Shown piece after piece: positions 44,051-51,622 of a stretch of 64,000 bases of DNA. Under the pieces are notes generated by a model. It was not told the origin of the DNA and searched no databases. It worked only from the letters and a program-made list of their open reading frames with translations. Source of the DNA: Desulfobulbaceae bacterium (GTDB taxonomy: Bacteria; Desulfobacterota; Desulfobulbia; Desulfobulbales; Desulfocapsaceae); the NCBI GenBank assembly GCA_024636345.1, contig JAGXHG010000005.1:24784-88783 (forward strand), in the 5' to 3' direction. Position numbers and translations under genes: made by a program. The first letter of the stretch is position 1. Every line of letters starts with the position of its first letter.

Positions 44051-44972
44051 ATACCTGCTGGCATTAGTGCTTTTGTTTGCGGCAACTCCCGCTTTTGCTC
44101 TGTTCAAGTCAGGTGATTCATTCAATGAAGCCTCAGATGTTAACTGGGGTGATATTGAATTTAAGTTTTTAGGGATTTGCATCTGTCCCAGGCCACCACC
44201 AATTTTTTATGAAGAGGGTGAGATTTACGAATATTGGGACCCGTCTATCTTCATAGATACTGTTTCAATAGCTAATTATTCCGCATTTACAGGCGCAGGT
44301 GGAGAAGACAATACCGGAGGAATCGACGATACTTTAGGTGGAAAAAATAAGAGTTCGGATGCTGTATCTATAGCCGATGAATCCACTTTTTTTCAGGCAC
44401 ACGCATTTATTTTTTCACTGATGGACGAGATGGATTTGTGCGTTAATGATGATATGGGAGCCTGGTGGACTGAATTTGATTCAATGTGGCAGAACGATGA
44501 GCTTGCAGTCACCATCACTCCCGAAGCTGCATTATTCGCCAATAAAAACATGCAATTACTTTGCATGACAGATGCGTCCTATGTCAATACGTTAGGTACA
44601 TCGTTTGGCTGGATGCCCTGGTGTCTTGGGAGCAGCGGGTCAACCTATCCTGTAAGCGGCCATGTGGACAATGACAATATCGTTCAGGCCAGTAACACGG
44701 CAGCAGCACGGTTAATATTTAAATTGAACCGATTGTTTATGCTCTGCGATCCAGAAGCTATTTGTGGCTGCGAGTACACGCCGATCTGGAGTAAGGACCA
44801 TTACAAGATGCACACGGCACGGCCTGGTCTGCGAGCTACTTATCCTATCGGTAAAGCAGCCAAGTTTTACGATTCCGGCCTCAATCCACCCTATGAGGGG
44901 GAGAAGGGGTCAAACGATGAATTTCTCTGGGTGGTTTTCCGACTGGTGCGCTGTTGTACTTGCTGTGAATAA
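44043..44972 (+). CDS. traU: Conjugation protein TraU
   Basis: The 309-residue exported protein (signal peptide 1-20, cut near AFA-LFKSG) has many Cys, as typical for TraU (GICICPRPPP, MLCDPEAICGCEYTP, RCCTCC). TraU is needed for DNA transfer rather than pilus formation. It overlaps the traW end by 8 bases. The conserved C-terminus KGSNDEFLWVVFRLVRCC is intact. Confidence 0.92.
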   Translation: MNKYLLALVLLFAATPAFALFKSGDSFNEASDVNWGDIEFKFLGICICPRPPPIFYEEGEIYEYWDPSIFIDTVSIANYSAFTGAGGEDNTGGIDDTLGGKNKSSDAVSIADESTFFQAHAFIFSLMDEMDLCVNDDMGAWWTEFDSMWQNDELAVTITPEAALFANKNMQLLCMTDASYVNTLGTSFGWMPWCLGSSGSTYPVSGHVDNDNIVQASNTAAARLIFKLNRLFMLCDPEAICGCEYTPIWSKDHYKMHTARPGLRATYPIGKAAKFYDSGLNPPYEGEKGSNDEFLWVVFRLVRCCTCCE

Positions 44973-44973
44973 T

Positions 44974-45798
44974 ATGCGAAGACAAATCATCATACTGACC
45001 GGATTGGTTGTCGGTTTATCGGCTTTCTCGGTACAAGGCGCTGAATCTTGTTCTGATAAGACTGTCCCTGCTTTGCCGCCAGCTCTTTTGGAAAAGGCCA
45101 GACAACAGGCTGTAATTGACGACGAAGCAACCAGAAAAGCTATGGATACGGCCAGAGAACTGGCCAAGACCATGATTATCCCTGAAAATATCCATAAAGA
45201 GGCAGGAATAAAAGCAGCGGAAAAGACCAATGCTGATTTTAGGAAGCCTGAGTTTCAGCAGAAAATAGCAGATGAGTTCAACAGGCAGGTAGATTTGTTT
45301 ATACCTGAAAGCAGGAGAAACAAAAAAAAGGAACAGGAAGCAAAAGGGATCCTTGCTGATTCTGAAAAGATTTATCTCTTCCTATCCAGCTCCATCCCAG
45401 AGGCATCGTTTCAGGGGTACATGGCCTATATCGAAGGAGTGCCTGAGATCGTGCCAGTCATGAAGGGAATGGTAGGTGGTCTGGGTAAAGAGAATAAAAA
45501 AGAAAGAGTCAAATGGTGGAGCAAGGTTCTCAAAAAAGACACCACCTGCGAAAAGACACAGGAGAAGCCATGTGACCTAATTAAACCAGCTATTTCGATC
45601 AAACCCGCACTCTTTAATCACTACAGCATCACCGAAGTTCCAGCCCTGGTCTATGACCGAGGTGATGAGATTTTTCAGATTCAGGGCGATGTGGGCATCG
45701 TGACCCTCTTGGAGAAAGTTAATCAGGAAGCCAAAAGCCCAAGTTTAACAGCTTTGATAACCAAGATCAGGGGAAACCGATGGGTCAGTTTGAATTAA
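44974..45798 (+). CDS. trbC: Conjugation pilus assembly protein TrbC
   Basis: The 274-residue exported protein has a signal peptide (1-21) and the type-F TrbC domain, with IYLFLSSSIPEASFQGYMAYIEG and an RGDEIFQIQGDVGI segment similar to a thioredoxin-like fold without active Cys. It acts with TraW. The product from ATG 44974 starts 1 base after the traU stop. A longer frame upstream is inside traU. Confidence 0.9.
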   Translation: MRRQIIILTGLVVGLSAFSVQGAESCSDKTVPALPPALLEKARQQAVIDDEATRKAMDTARELAKTMIIPENIHKEAGIKAAEKTNADFRKPEFQQKIADEFNRQVDLFIPESRRNKKKEQEAKGILADSEKIYLFLSSSIPEASFQGYMAYIEGVPEIVPVMKGMVGGLGKENKKERVKWWSKVLKKDTTCEKTQEKPCDLIKPAISIKPALFNHYSITEVPALVYDRGDEIFQIQGDVGIVTLLEKVNQEAKSPSLTALITKIRGNRWVSLN

Positions 45799-46061
45799 AA
45801 AAAACTATACGATCAGAGCAAGATATCAAAGCTCTGGTTGAAAGCGGAGATATTGCCATCATCGGGCCACACGCATTGGCTGTGTATCTGGTAATCAATG
45901 CCGAGCAAACATTTCCGACAGTGAAGGTGCTTTGTAAAAAAAGCGGTATTTCTGATAAGCCGGTACGCCGTTCTTTAATGGTACTTGAGGAGTATGGATA
46001 CATAGGTAAAAAAGAGACAAAACAGGCCCAGGGCTGTTCGGCTTTTCCTTCAGGTGCGTAA
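45780..46061 (+). CDS. Winged-helix protein in the replication module
   Basis: The 93-residue protein looks like a winged helix (about 40-80, VKVLCKKSGISDKPVRRSLMVLEEYGYIGKK). It overlaps trbC by 19 bases and its TAA stop shares one base with the ATG of the initiator gene. It probably regulates replication or the operon. No specific family is known to me. Confidence 0.65.
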   Translation: MGQFELKKTIRSEQDIKALVESGDIAIIGPHALAVYLVINAEQTFPTVKVLCKKSGISDKPVRRSLMVLEEYGYIGKKETKQAQGCSAFPSGA

Positions 46062-47023
46062 TGGAGTGTAAGCCAATAAAAATTACTCTTGGGCGAGATG
46101 ACGCATCTTCTGAGGCCGCTGAAAAGCCCTTTGTTTCTCGCACCAACACAGAAAAAAAAATGGACGCCTTGCAGCGAAAAGCCTATTTGCACCAAAAAGG
46201 AATTGACCCAAACAAACTATTTCAACTTGATAAGATTTTTCCTGAAAACATGGGCAAACGCAGCGACTTACGGCACATCCCCAATGACTACGCTCGATCA
46301 TCACTGTTCACGGCTACAAACAAGAACCAACCACGCAAAGTCATGATGCGTAAAAAGCTGTTTCACTATAACGAATTTGTGTCGATTATCTACACTGGTA
46401 TTGAACTACGAGCTGAGGACGATGAAATCGTATGGCTGCAAATTCTCAAATACGGCCAGGGAGTACCACTTGGTGAAACATTTGAATTTTCTGTTAAAGA
46501 TTTGGTGAGGGATGTGGGTTGGGCAAAAAACGGATGCAATTACAACAGGGTGCGGGATTGCATTTCACGGCTCAGAGCCAATGATGTTTTAGCTTTGAAC
46601 GCCAAGGCTTATGGCAGAAGTGGGTCGATTTGTCTCATTGGTAATTATGAAGCAATCAATGATGAAGAGGGCAAGCCGACAACATACAGTACCTGGCTTG
46701 ATCCTAACCTGATTGTGCTTTTTGCCGGTAAGAATTTTACAAGCCACTCATGGGAAATCTACCGTAAGTTGTCGCCTGTAGCTCGCTGCCTTGCCAATTA
46801 TGTCGAAAGCCACAAGCATCCATATCCGCTTAATCTTGAGACATTTCAACAAATGTGCGGCTCACAAGATTCCGATATTAGGAATTGGCGGAGGATTGTC
46901 AAAAAAGCATGTGCCGAGTTGCAAGAGGTCAAAATTACCGAGACAGCAATGCTCTCTAAAGATGATAAAATTTGCTGTGTTCGACATGAAGATCATGACA
47001 AATCACCTACACTTTTATCGTAA
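46061..47023 (+). CDS. trfA: TrfA-family plasmid replication initiator
   Basis: The 320-residue initiator is of the RK2 TrfA type. The hallmark region RKKLFHYNEFVSIIYTGIELRAEDDEIVWLQILKYGQ (about 105-140) is followed by the winged-helix core and a second domain (YSTWLDPNLIVLFAGKNFTSHSWEIYRKLSPVARCLANY). Initiators of this group bind iterons to open the origin. Its iterons begin 3 bases after the stop. It is translationally coupled to the winged-helix gene within the transfer operon. The finding that a conjugative element carries a plasmid replicon is discussed separately. Confidence 0.9.
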   Translation: MECKPIKITLGRDDASSEAAEKPFVSRTNTEKKMDALQRKAYLHQKGIDPNKLFQLDKIFPENMGKRSDLRHIPNDYARSSLFTATNKNQPRKVMMRKKLFHYNEFVSIIYTGIELRAEDDEIVWLQILKYGQGVPLGETFEFSVKDLVRDVGWAKNGCNYNRVRDCISRLRANDVLALNAKAYGRSGSICLIGNYEAINDEEGKPTTYSTWLDPNLIVLFAGKNFTSHSWEIYRKLSPVARCLANYVESHKHPYPLNLETFQQMCGSQDSDIRNWRRIVKKACAELQEVKITETAMLSKDDKICCVRHEDHDKSPTLLS

Positions 47024-47026
47024 AAT

Positions 47027-47362
47027 CGTGACGGATGGAACACACTTTTTCTTAAAATCGTGACGGATGGAACACGGCCGTGACGTATGGAACACGGTGT
47101 TTTTGTAAAACGTGTTCCATCCGTCACGGTTTCTCTTGTTTTTAGTGTCAAATTAAAACCATTTCCATAACATTTTCAGAAATTCATGTTGTGGCCAAAA
47201 AAAATCGTGACGTATGGAACACGTTTTTTCTTAAAATCGTGACGTATGGAACACGTTTTGACAGAAAACCTATAAAATCGTGACGTTTGGAACACGTTTT
47301 CGTGACGGATGAAACACGTTTTCGTGACGTATGGAACACGTTTTCGTGACGGATGGTACACG
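47027..47362. repeat. Iterons of the replication origin (oriV)
   Basis: Ten copies of an 18-base repeat with consensus CGTGACGKATGGAACACG lie at 47027, 47059, 47079, 47111 (inverted), 47206, 47238, 47279, 47301, 47323 and 47345. Nine are direct and one inverted. Spacing is 20-41 bases start to start, with a gap between the fourth and fifth. The last four follow every 22 bases, two helical turns, so bound initiators would lie on the same face. This is the pattern of a theta-replication origin bound by TrfA. Confidence 0.92.
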
Positions 47363-47418
47363 GGCTTATTTTTTAGATCTTTTATCTGTAAGGGTTTCCG
47401 GTCTGTTTTTTGAGTCAC

Positions 47419-47455
47419 TAACTGTTCTTTTAACTGTATGTTTAACTGTTCTTTT
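47419..47455. repeat. AT-rich 12-base tandem repeats, probable unwinding element
   Basis: Three tandem 12-base units (TAACTGTTCTTT, TAACTGTATGTT, TAACTGTTCTTT) lie 57 bases after the last iteron, followed by CCCGCGCGCGAG. The arrangement of AT-rich repeats next to iterons is like the DNA unwinding element of RK2-type origins. A DnaA box is not obvious. Confidence 0.65.
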
Positions 47456-47538
47456 AACCCGCGCGCGAGATGTTGACGAATTTTCTGGAAAAATAAATTT
47501 TCGAAAAAATCAAAAAAACAAAATCAGAAGAAAAAAAT

Positions 47539-47904
47539 ATGACAGAAGAAATAACAAAAACTCCTGGTGAAGAAAAAACATTAACAGCAAAAGCACCAGT
47601 AGAAAAAACTCCCAAAACAACACCTGGCTATCTGGAGATAATTGTCATCACGATTGTGATCGTTGTTGGTGCGATCTGGGGGTACGACCAGTTCCTTGCC
47701 CAGAAGATTTTGACCTTTGACCTCAAGGGCTATCTGCGGGAGCAAACGGCTTTGATAAAAGCAGGTGAAATGACGGAAGAGCAATTCAAATCAAACTTGG
47801 ACAGGACAGAAGCTATTCTCAATGCAGAAGCAGAAAAAAACAGACATGTCATACTGTTGAAAGATGTAGTGGTGCGAAATGGTAATGAAATTTCTCCAAA
47901 ATAA
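47539..47904 (+). CDS. trbI: Type-F conjugation protein TrbI
   Basis: The 121-residue protein has an N-terminal cytoplasmic Lys/Thr/Pro-rich tail, one membrane helix (IIVITIVIVVGAIWGYDQFLAQK, about 35-57) and a periplasmic coiled part with DLKGYLREQTALIKAGEMTEEQ, matching TrbI of F-type systems (F TrbI 128 residues). TrbI affects pilus retraction. In F trbI is beside traC and traW, here it lies after the replication module. Confidence 0.85.
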   Translation: MTEEITKTPGEEKTLTAKAPVEKTPKTTPGYLEIIVITIVIVVGAIWGYDQFLAQKILTFDLKGYLREQTALIKAGEMTEEQFKSNLDRTEAILNAEAEKNRHVILLKDVVVRNGNEISPK

Positions 47905-48424
47905 CCGGTTTACCAGCTTTCTTTTCCGATTTTCTCGCTGGGAAAAGACCGTGGCAATGGTTTTTCTGGCTGCCTTGTTGCTGGGGTCATTTCTCCCTGG
48001 ACGGCTCATTGTCGCAATCAGCGATTCACTCGACCATCGGCTTTTTTTCATGACAGGATTCAATCGAGATAAAATCAAAAATGGGGATTATCTCGTCTTC
48101 CAAGGGAACAAAGAGGAAGTGGAGAAACATGCCAAGCCTATGCTGAATAAAAACCTCGATAAACTAATAAAAAAAGTCGGCTGCGCTCCAGGTGAAATGC
48201 TGACCCGTGATACTCAGGGGCAATTCTTCTGTCAGGGCGTTTTTATCGGCAAGGCGTTGGAAGCTGACAGCCTCAAACGACCCTTACCTCAATTTCAATA
48301 TTCAGGAATTGTTCCAGAAAAAAACTTCTTCATGATCGGCACTAACCTCCGCAGTTATGACAGCAGGTATTTCGGATTTGTCCACGCAGACCTGATGCTT
48401 CACAAGGCGTTACCGCTATGGTAG
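47879..48424 (+). CDS. Conjugative signal peptidase (S26, TrhF/TraF type)
   Basis: The 181-residue membrane protein has an N-terminal helix (about 25-48) and the S26 conjugal peptidase pattern: SLDHRLFFMTG with the candidate Ser nucleophile, GDYLVFQG, KKVGCAPGE with a Lys, and the C-terminal MIGTNLRSYDSRYFGFV. It would process the pilin or other exported transfer proteins. It overlaps trbI by 26 bases. Confidence 0.85.
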   Translation: MVMKFLQNNRFTSFLFRFSRWEKTVAMVFLAALLLGSFLPGRLIVAISDSLDHRLFFMTGFNRDKIKNGDYLVFQGNKEEVEKHAKPMLNKNLDKLIKKVGCAPGEMLTRDTQGQFFCQGVFIGKALEADSLKRPLPQFQYSGIVPEKNFFMIGTNLRSYDSRYFGFVHADLMLHKALPLW

Positions 48425-49458
48425 CTGTTATAGCCAAAAAAACGACCAGGCAACCCCAAGGCTGCCTTATTGCGCCATTGGACCTAGTTGATATACCGTT
48501 AAAATTCAATCCTGAGGCAAATAACGCTTTTTTTGGCGTAGCTGGATTTAGTATTTGGCTGTGTTGCTGGCTTCTGGTCCTCACCATGACGACAAAGGTC
48601 CTGGCCGAAGAGATCCCTTCGCCGGAACCTGCTTTCTATGAAACCGCCAAAGAAGGCTGGTTCTGGTATCACGACCCGCCTCCAGAAGTACCTGAGGAAT
48701 CTGCTAACCTTAAAAGTTCGACCATAACACGAGAGGCCGGGCCCAAGGTGTTCGAGACTAAAAACCCGTCGATGGACAAGTACACCATCCACGACATCTG
48801 GAATTTACATCCAGACGAATTTCAAGGGCTGTTGAATGGAGTACAGAAAAAAGCAGTACAAACCCCGAATGAAAAGAACATTCTGGAATATCTGATTATG
48901 CAGGATGTAGCTCGGCGGAAGGCTCTGGCTTATGCCAACGCCACAAAATTCGTCACTCAAAAATACAGCGACAAATTCAATATCAATCAGGTTTATCCAA
49001 CAACAACACCTGGCATATCGGCCCGGGTACAGGAGCAACAAAAGGAAATATCCAGCACCATCCTGGCTGCTCGTGAAGATCATGCCTTGCTGTTTTTTGT
49101 AGGCAAGGGTTGCGGATTCTGTGACAAGCAAGCGGCAATCCTCACTTATTTCGTGGAAAAATACGGCTGGCAGATCAAACCCATTGATATTGGCCAGCAC
49201 ACCACTTTGGCTGCTCGATTTAACATCACTACCACCCCAACCTTGGTTCTCATCAAAGACGGGACAGAACAATCCATGCCGATATCAGTCGGGGTAGTGG
49301 CTCAATCGGAACTGGAGCGGAAACTGTATCAGGCCATCCGCTATCTGGGCGGGGAAACAAGCATTGATACCTTCCAGACGTATGATTATCAGAAAGGCGG
49401 CGCACTTGACCCTGATGCAATTTTAGAGACAGAAGAACAGCCCTGGAGGGAAAGATAA
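48418..49458 (+). CDS. traF: Conjugation protein TraF (thioredoxin-like)
   Basis: The 346-residue exported protein has an N-terminal hydrophobic segment (about 43-63) and a C-terminal thioredoxin-fold domain with the active motif GCGFCDK (about 224-230) and the cis-Pro TTTPTLVLI. It forms disulfide bonds needed for assembly of Cys-rich TraU, TraH and TraV. The gene order traF-traH-traG is as in F. It overlaps its neighbours. Confidence 0.9.
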   Translation: MVAVIAKKTTRQPQGCLIAPLDLVDIPLKFNPEANNAFFGVAGFSIWLCCWLLVLTMTTKVLAEEIPSPEPAFYETAKEGWFWYHDPPPEVPEESANLKSSTITREAGPKVFETKNPSMDKYTIHDIWNLHPDEFQGLLNGVQKKAVQTPNEKNILEYLIMQDVARRKALAYANATKFVTQKYSDKFNINQVYPTTTPGISARVQEQQKEISSTILAAREDHALLFFVGKGCGFCDKQAAILTYFVEKYGWQIKPIDIGQHTTLAARFNITTTPTLVLIKDGTEQSMPISVGVVAQSELERKLYQAIRYLGGETSIDTFQTYDYQKGGALDPDAILETEEQPWRER

Positions 49459-50891
49459 TGAAAAAGATGATCTTCGCTTTATCTGTGAGCTTGTTATGTC
49501 CAATTTCGGCTCAAGTTGCTCAAGCTGGCTGGGTAGATGATTGGTTGCAACAGAGCAACTCAACTCAATCCGGCTATTTTGAAGGGCAACAGCGAGGATA
49601 TTATTCCGCCGGCAGTTTTTCCGGTCGTTGGAAAAGTACCGCCGATTATCCGGTAACTCTCGAAATGCCAAAAGTAAAGAGTGGTTGCGGGGGTATTGAT
49701 GTGTTTATGGGCGGTTTTTCGTTTATGGATTCTGATTATCTGGTGGATAAGCTCCAAGCCATCTTATCAAATGCCTCAGGGGTAGCCTTCGATCTGGGAC
49801 TTAAAACTCTCTGTGAGCAATGCTCCAACACGATTAAAAACTTTGAAGCTCTATCTGACGCACTCAACCAGATGCAGATTGACGAATGTGCAGCAGCTAA
49901 GACAATGGTTGGGATAGTAGCTGACAAGGATGGTTTTCATTCCGGTGAAGAAATGAAGGAAAGACTCGGTACGGCGGTCAAAGAAAACAAATTGGTCAGC
50001 GGTGTATCGGAAATGTGGACAGACTTAACAGCTGAAGAACAGGCAAACGGTGGTGCTGTAACATCTGGTGATGTTGGAGGTGTCACTTCAGGATGTAACG
50101 CAGATGTGCGAGATATGTTTTTAACCGGCGATTCGATGCTCGCTAATGTCGGAGCAAAAATGTCTATACCGGGATCTCATATTGATCTCATCCGTGGGCT
50201 GGTTGGTGATCTCAAATTGTCGGGAGCAGCTGATGCCTATAAGATTTCTTACATGCCGCCATGTTCGGAGAATAATGCTGATTCAATCAAATCCATTGCC
50301 AATGGTGATATTTACATCAAAAGCTCTACCGGTCAATGTTCACAGGTTACTGATGGCAATAGGGATATGGGAGCGTACGTGAGAACTCAGTTGACCAGTA
50401 TAGCCGACAAAATACGCACCAAAGGATCCTATACGGCAACAGAACTGGCGTTTATGGACTCAAATCCCTTGTCTCCATTGCCTATTCTCAAAAGTGCAGT
50501 TGGCACCAATACGGACGGTGCAACCATAAGCGGTCTGGCCGACATAACCGCCACTGCTTACAGCCTGCAAATGATCTCGGATTTGTATGTTCGGGCTGAA
50601 ATGATTGCCAGAAAAGCCAGAGAAGTGTTGGAGAAAAAGGCTTCGGGGTCAAGTGGTGGACCAGAAAAATGTGCCGCTGTTATTTTTGCGGATAATGCAA
50701 GTCAGGACATTTCTCTCATGTTGGAGAAAATCCAAGAGTTAAAAGAAGGGGCCAAGACCAGTTATATCGCCTCGACATCAGAAATGAACGCAATTTTAAG
50801 CTATCTGGAACACATGCAGACCCTTGAAAGCAAGATGAACCAAGAACTTACCCGCAGGTTCGGGAAAGATGTAGTCGCAAGGATTCAATAG
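49458..50891 (+). CDS. traH: Conjugation protein TraH
   Basis: The 477-residue periplasmic protein has a signal peptide (1-23, cut near AQA-GWVDD), the N-terminal GGIDVFMGGFSFMD, CEQCSNTIKNFE, a Cys-containing middle and a C-terminal coiled-coil region (about 385-470). TraH is required for pilus extension. Length is close to F TraH (458). Its ATG overlaps the traF TAA. Confidence 0.92.
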   Translation: MKKMIFALSVSLLCPISAQVAQAGWVDDWLQQSNSTQSGYFEGQQRGYYSAGSFSGRWKSTADYPVTLEMPKVKSGCGGIDVFMGGFSFMDSDYLVDKLQAILSNASGVAFDLGLKTLCEQCSNTIKNFEALSDALNQMQIDECAAAKTMVGIVADKDGFHSGEEMKERLGTAVKENKLVSGVSEMWTDLTAEEQANGGAVTSGDVGGVTSGCNADVRDMFLTGDSMLANVGAKMSIPGSHIDLIRGLVGDLKLSGAADAYKISYMPPCSENNADSIKSIANGDIYIKSSTGQCSQVTDGNRDMGAYVRTQLTSIADKIRTKGSYTATELAFMDSNPLSPLPILKSAVGTNTDGATISGLADITATAYSLQMISDLYVRAEMIARKAREVLEKKASGSSGGPEKCAAVIFADNASQDISLMLEKIQELKEGAKTSYIASTSEMNAILSYLEHMQTLESKMNQELTRRFGKDVVARIQ

Positions 50892-50925
50892 AATCTAGAA
50901 AATGTAATCAAAGGAGAATGGAATT

Positions 50926-51555
50926 ATGTATCGAAAAATTTGTCTTTTTTTAACCTTAGCATCCACAGTTCCCATCCTTAGTTTTGCGGCAAATCCCAAT
51001 TTTCAGGAAGGGCAAACGACAGTTCCACAGATGCGGCAGTATTTTGAAGGTCGAAAGGTTGAATATAATCAATACCTAGCCGATTTAGCGGCATACAATC
51101 AAGCGATTGTAGATCAACAAGCATGGGACAACCAAAAAAATCAAGAAGATCAGACGCAACAACAAACTCAGGCAAGCCTGCAAGCAGCTATTGATCAAAA
51201 ATCCCAGGAATGCTCACCATACCAAGACCCAGTGGAGCAACAGGCATGTCAGCAAACAGTGACAGACATGCAAACCCAGATGTACGAACAAGCCGCAGAC
51301 TATGCAGCATACCGACAAGCCCAAGATGGGACAAGGCCAGTTGTGGGGCAGCAACCAACCTTTCACGACAATACCGCCGAACTCGACAAGGCGTATATTT
51401 TTGATGGAAATCAGATGTTGGAAGAGAAGGTTAATATCGTTGGTGAAAGAAATATGAAAGATTCATATACCGGTAGAACGATTAACAACGAGGATGACAT
51501 TCAAGATTACTACCACGGTCATTACGATTACGGACAAGAAGTTGGTGAGATGTAA
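50926..51555 (+). CDS. Gln-rich periplasmic protein between traH and traG
   Basis: The 209-residue protein has a signal peptide (1-21) and then a Gln-rich, probably coiled helical region (about 40-140) with a Cys pair (CSPYQDPVEQQAC). I recognise no family. It begins 34 bases after traH with an AAGGAG ribosome site. The place between traH and traG suggests an accessory role in the outer part of the machine, which is inference. Confidence 0.7.
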   Translation: MYRKICLFLTLASTVPILSFAANPNFQEGQTTVPQMRQYFEGRKVEYNQYLADLAAYNQAIVDQQAWDNQKNQEDQTQQQTQASLQAAIDQKSQECSPYQDPVEQQACQQTVTDMQTQMYEQAADYAAYRQAQDGTRPVVGQQPTFHDNTAELDKAYIFDGNQMLEEKVNIVGERNMKDSYTGRTINNEDDIQDYYHGHYDYGQEVGEM

Positions 51556-51622
51556 AGATCATCTGGGAAAATCAGAGGATGAAACTATCAAGTCAAATAG
51601 CCCCTCACGTCCATTATAAAGC

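Noticed and set aside
47027..47362. Could the 18-base repeats be a CRISPR array
   Set aside because: Repeats are too short, spacers are very small and uneven, and one copy is inverted. The adjacent trfA gene explains them as iterons.
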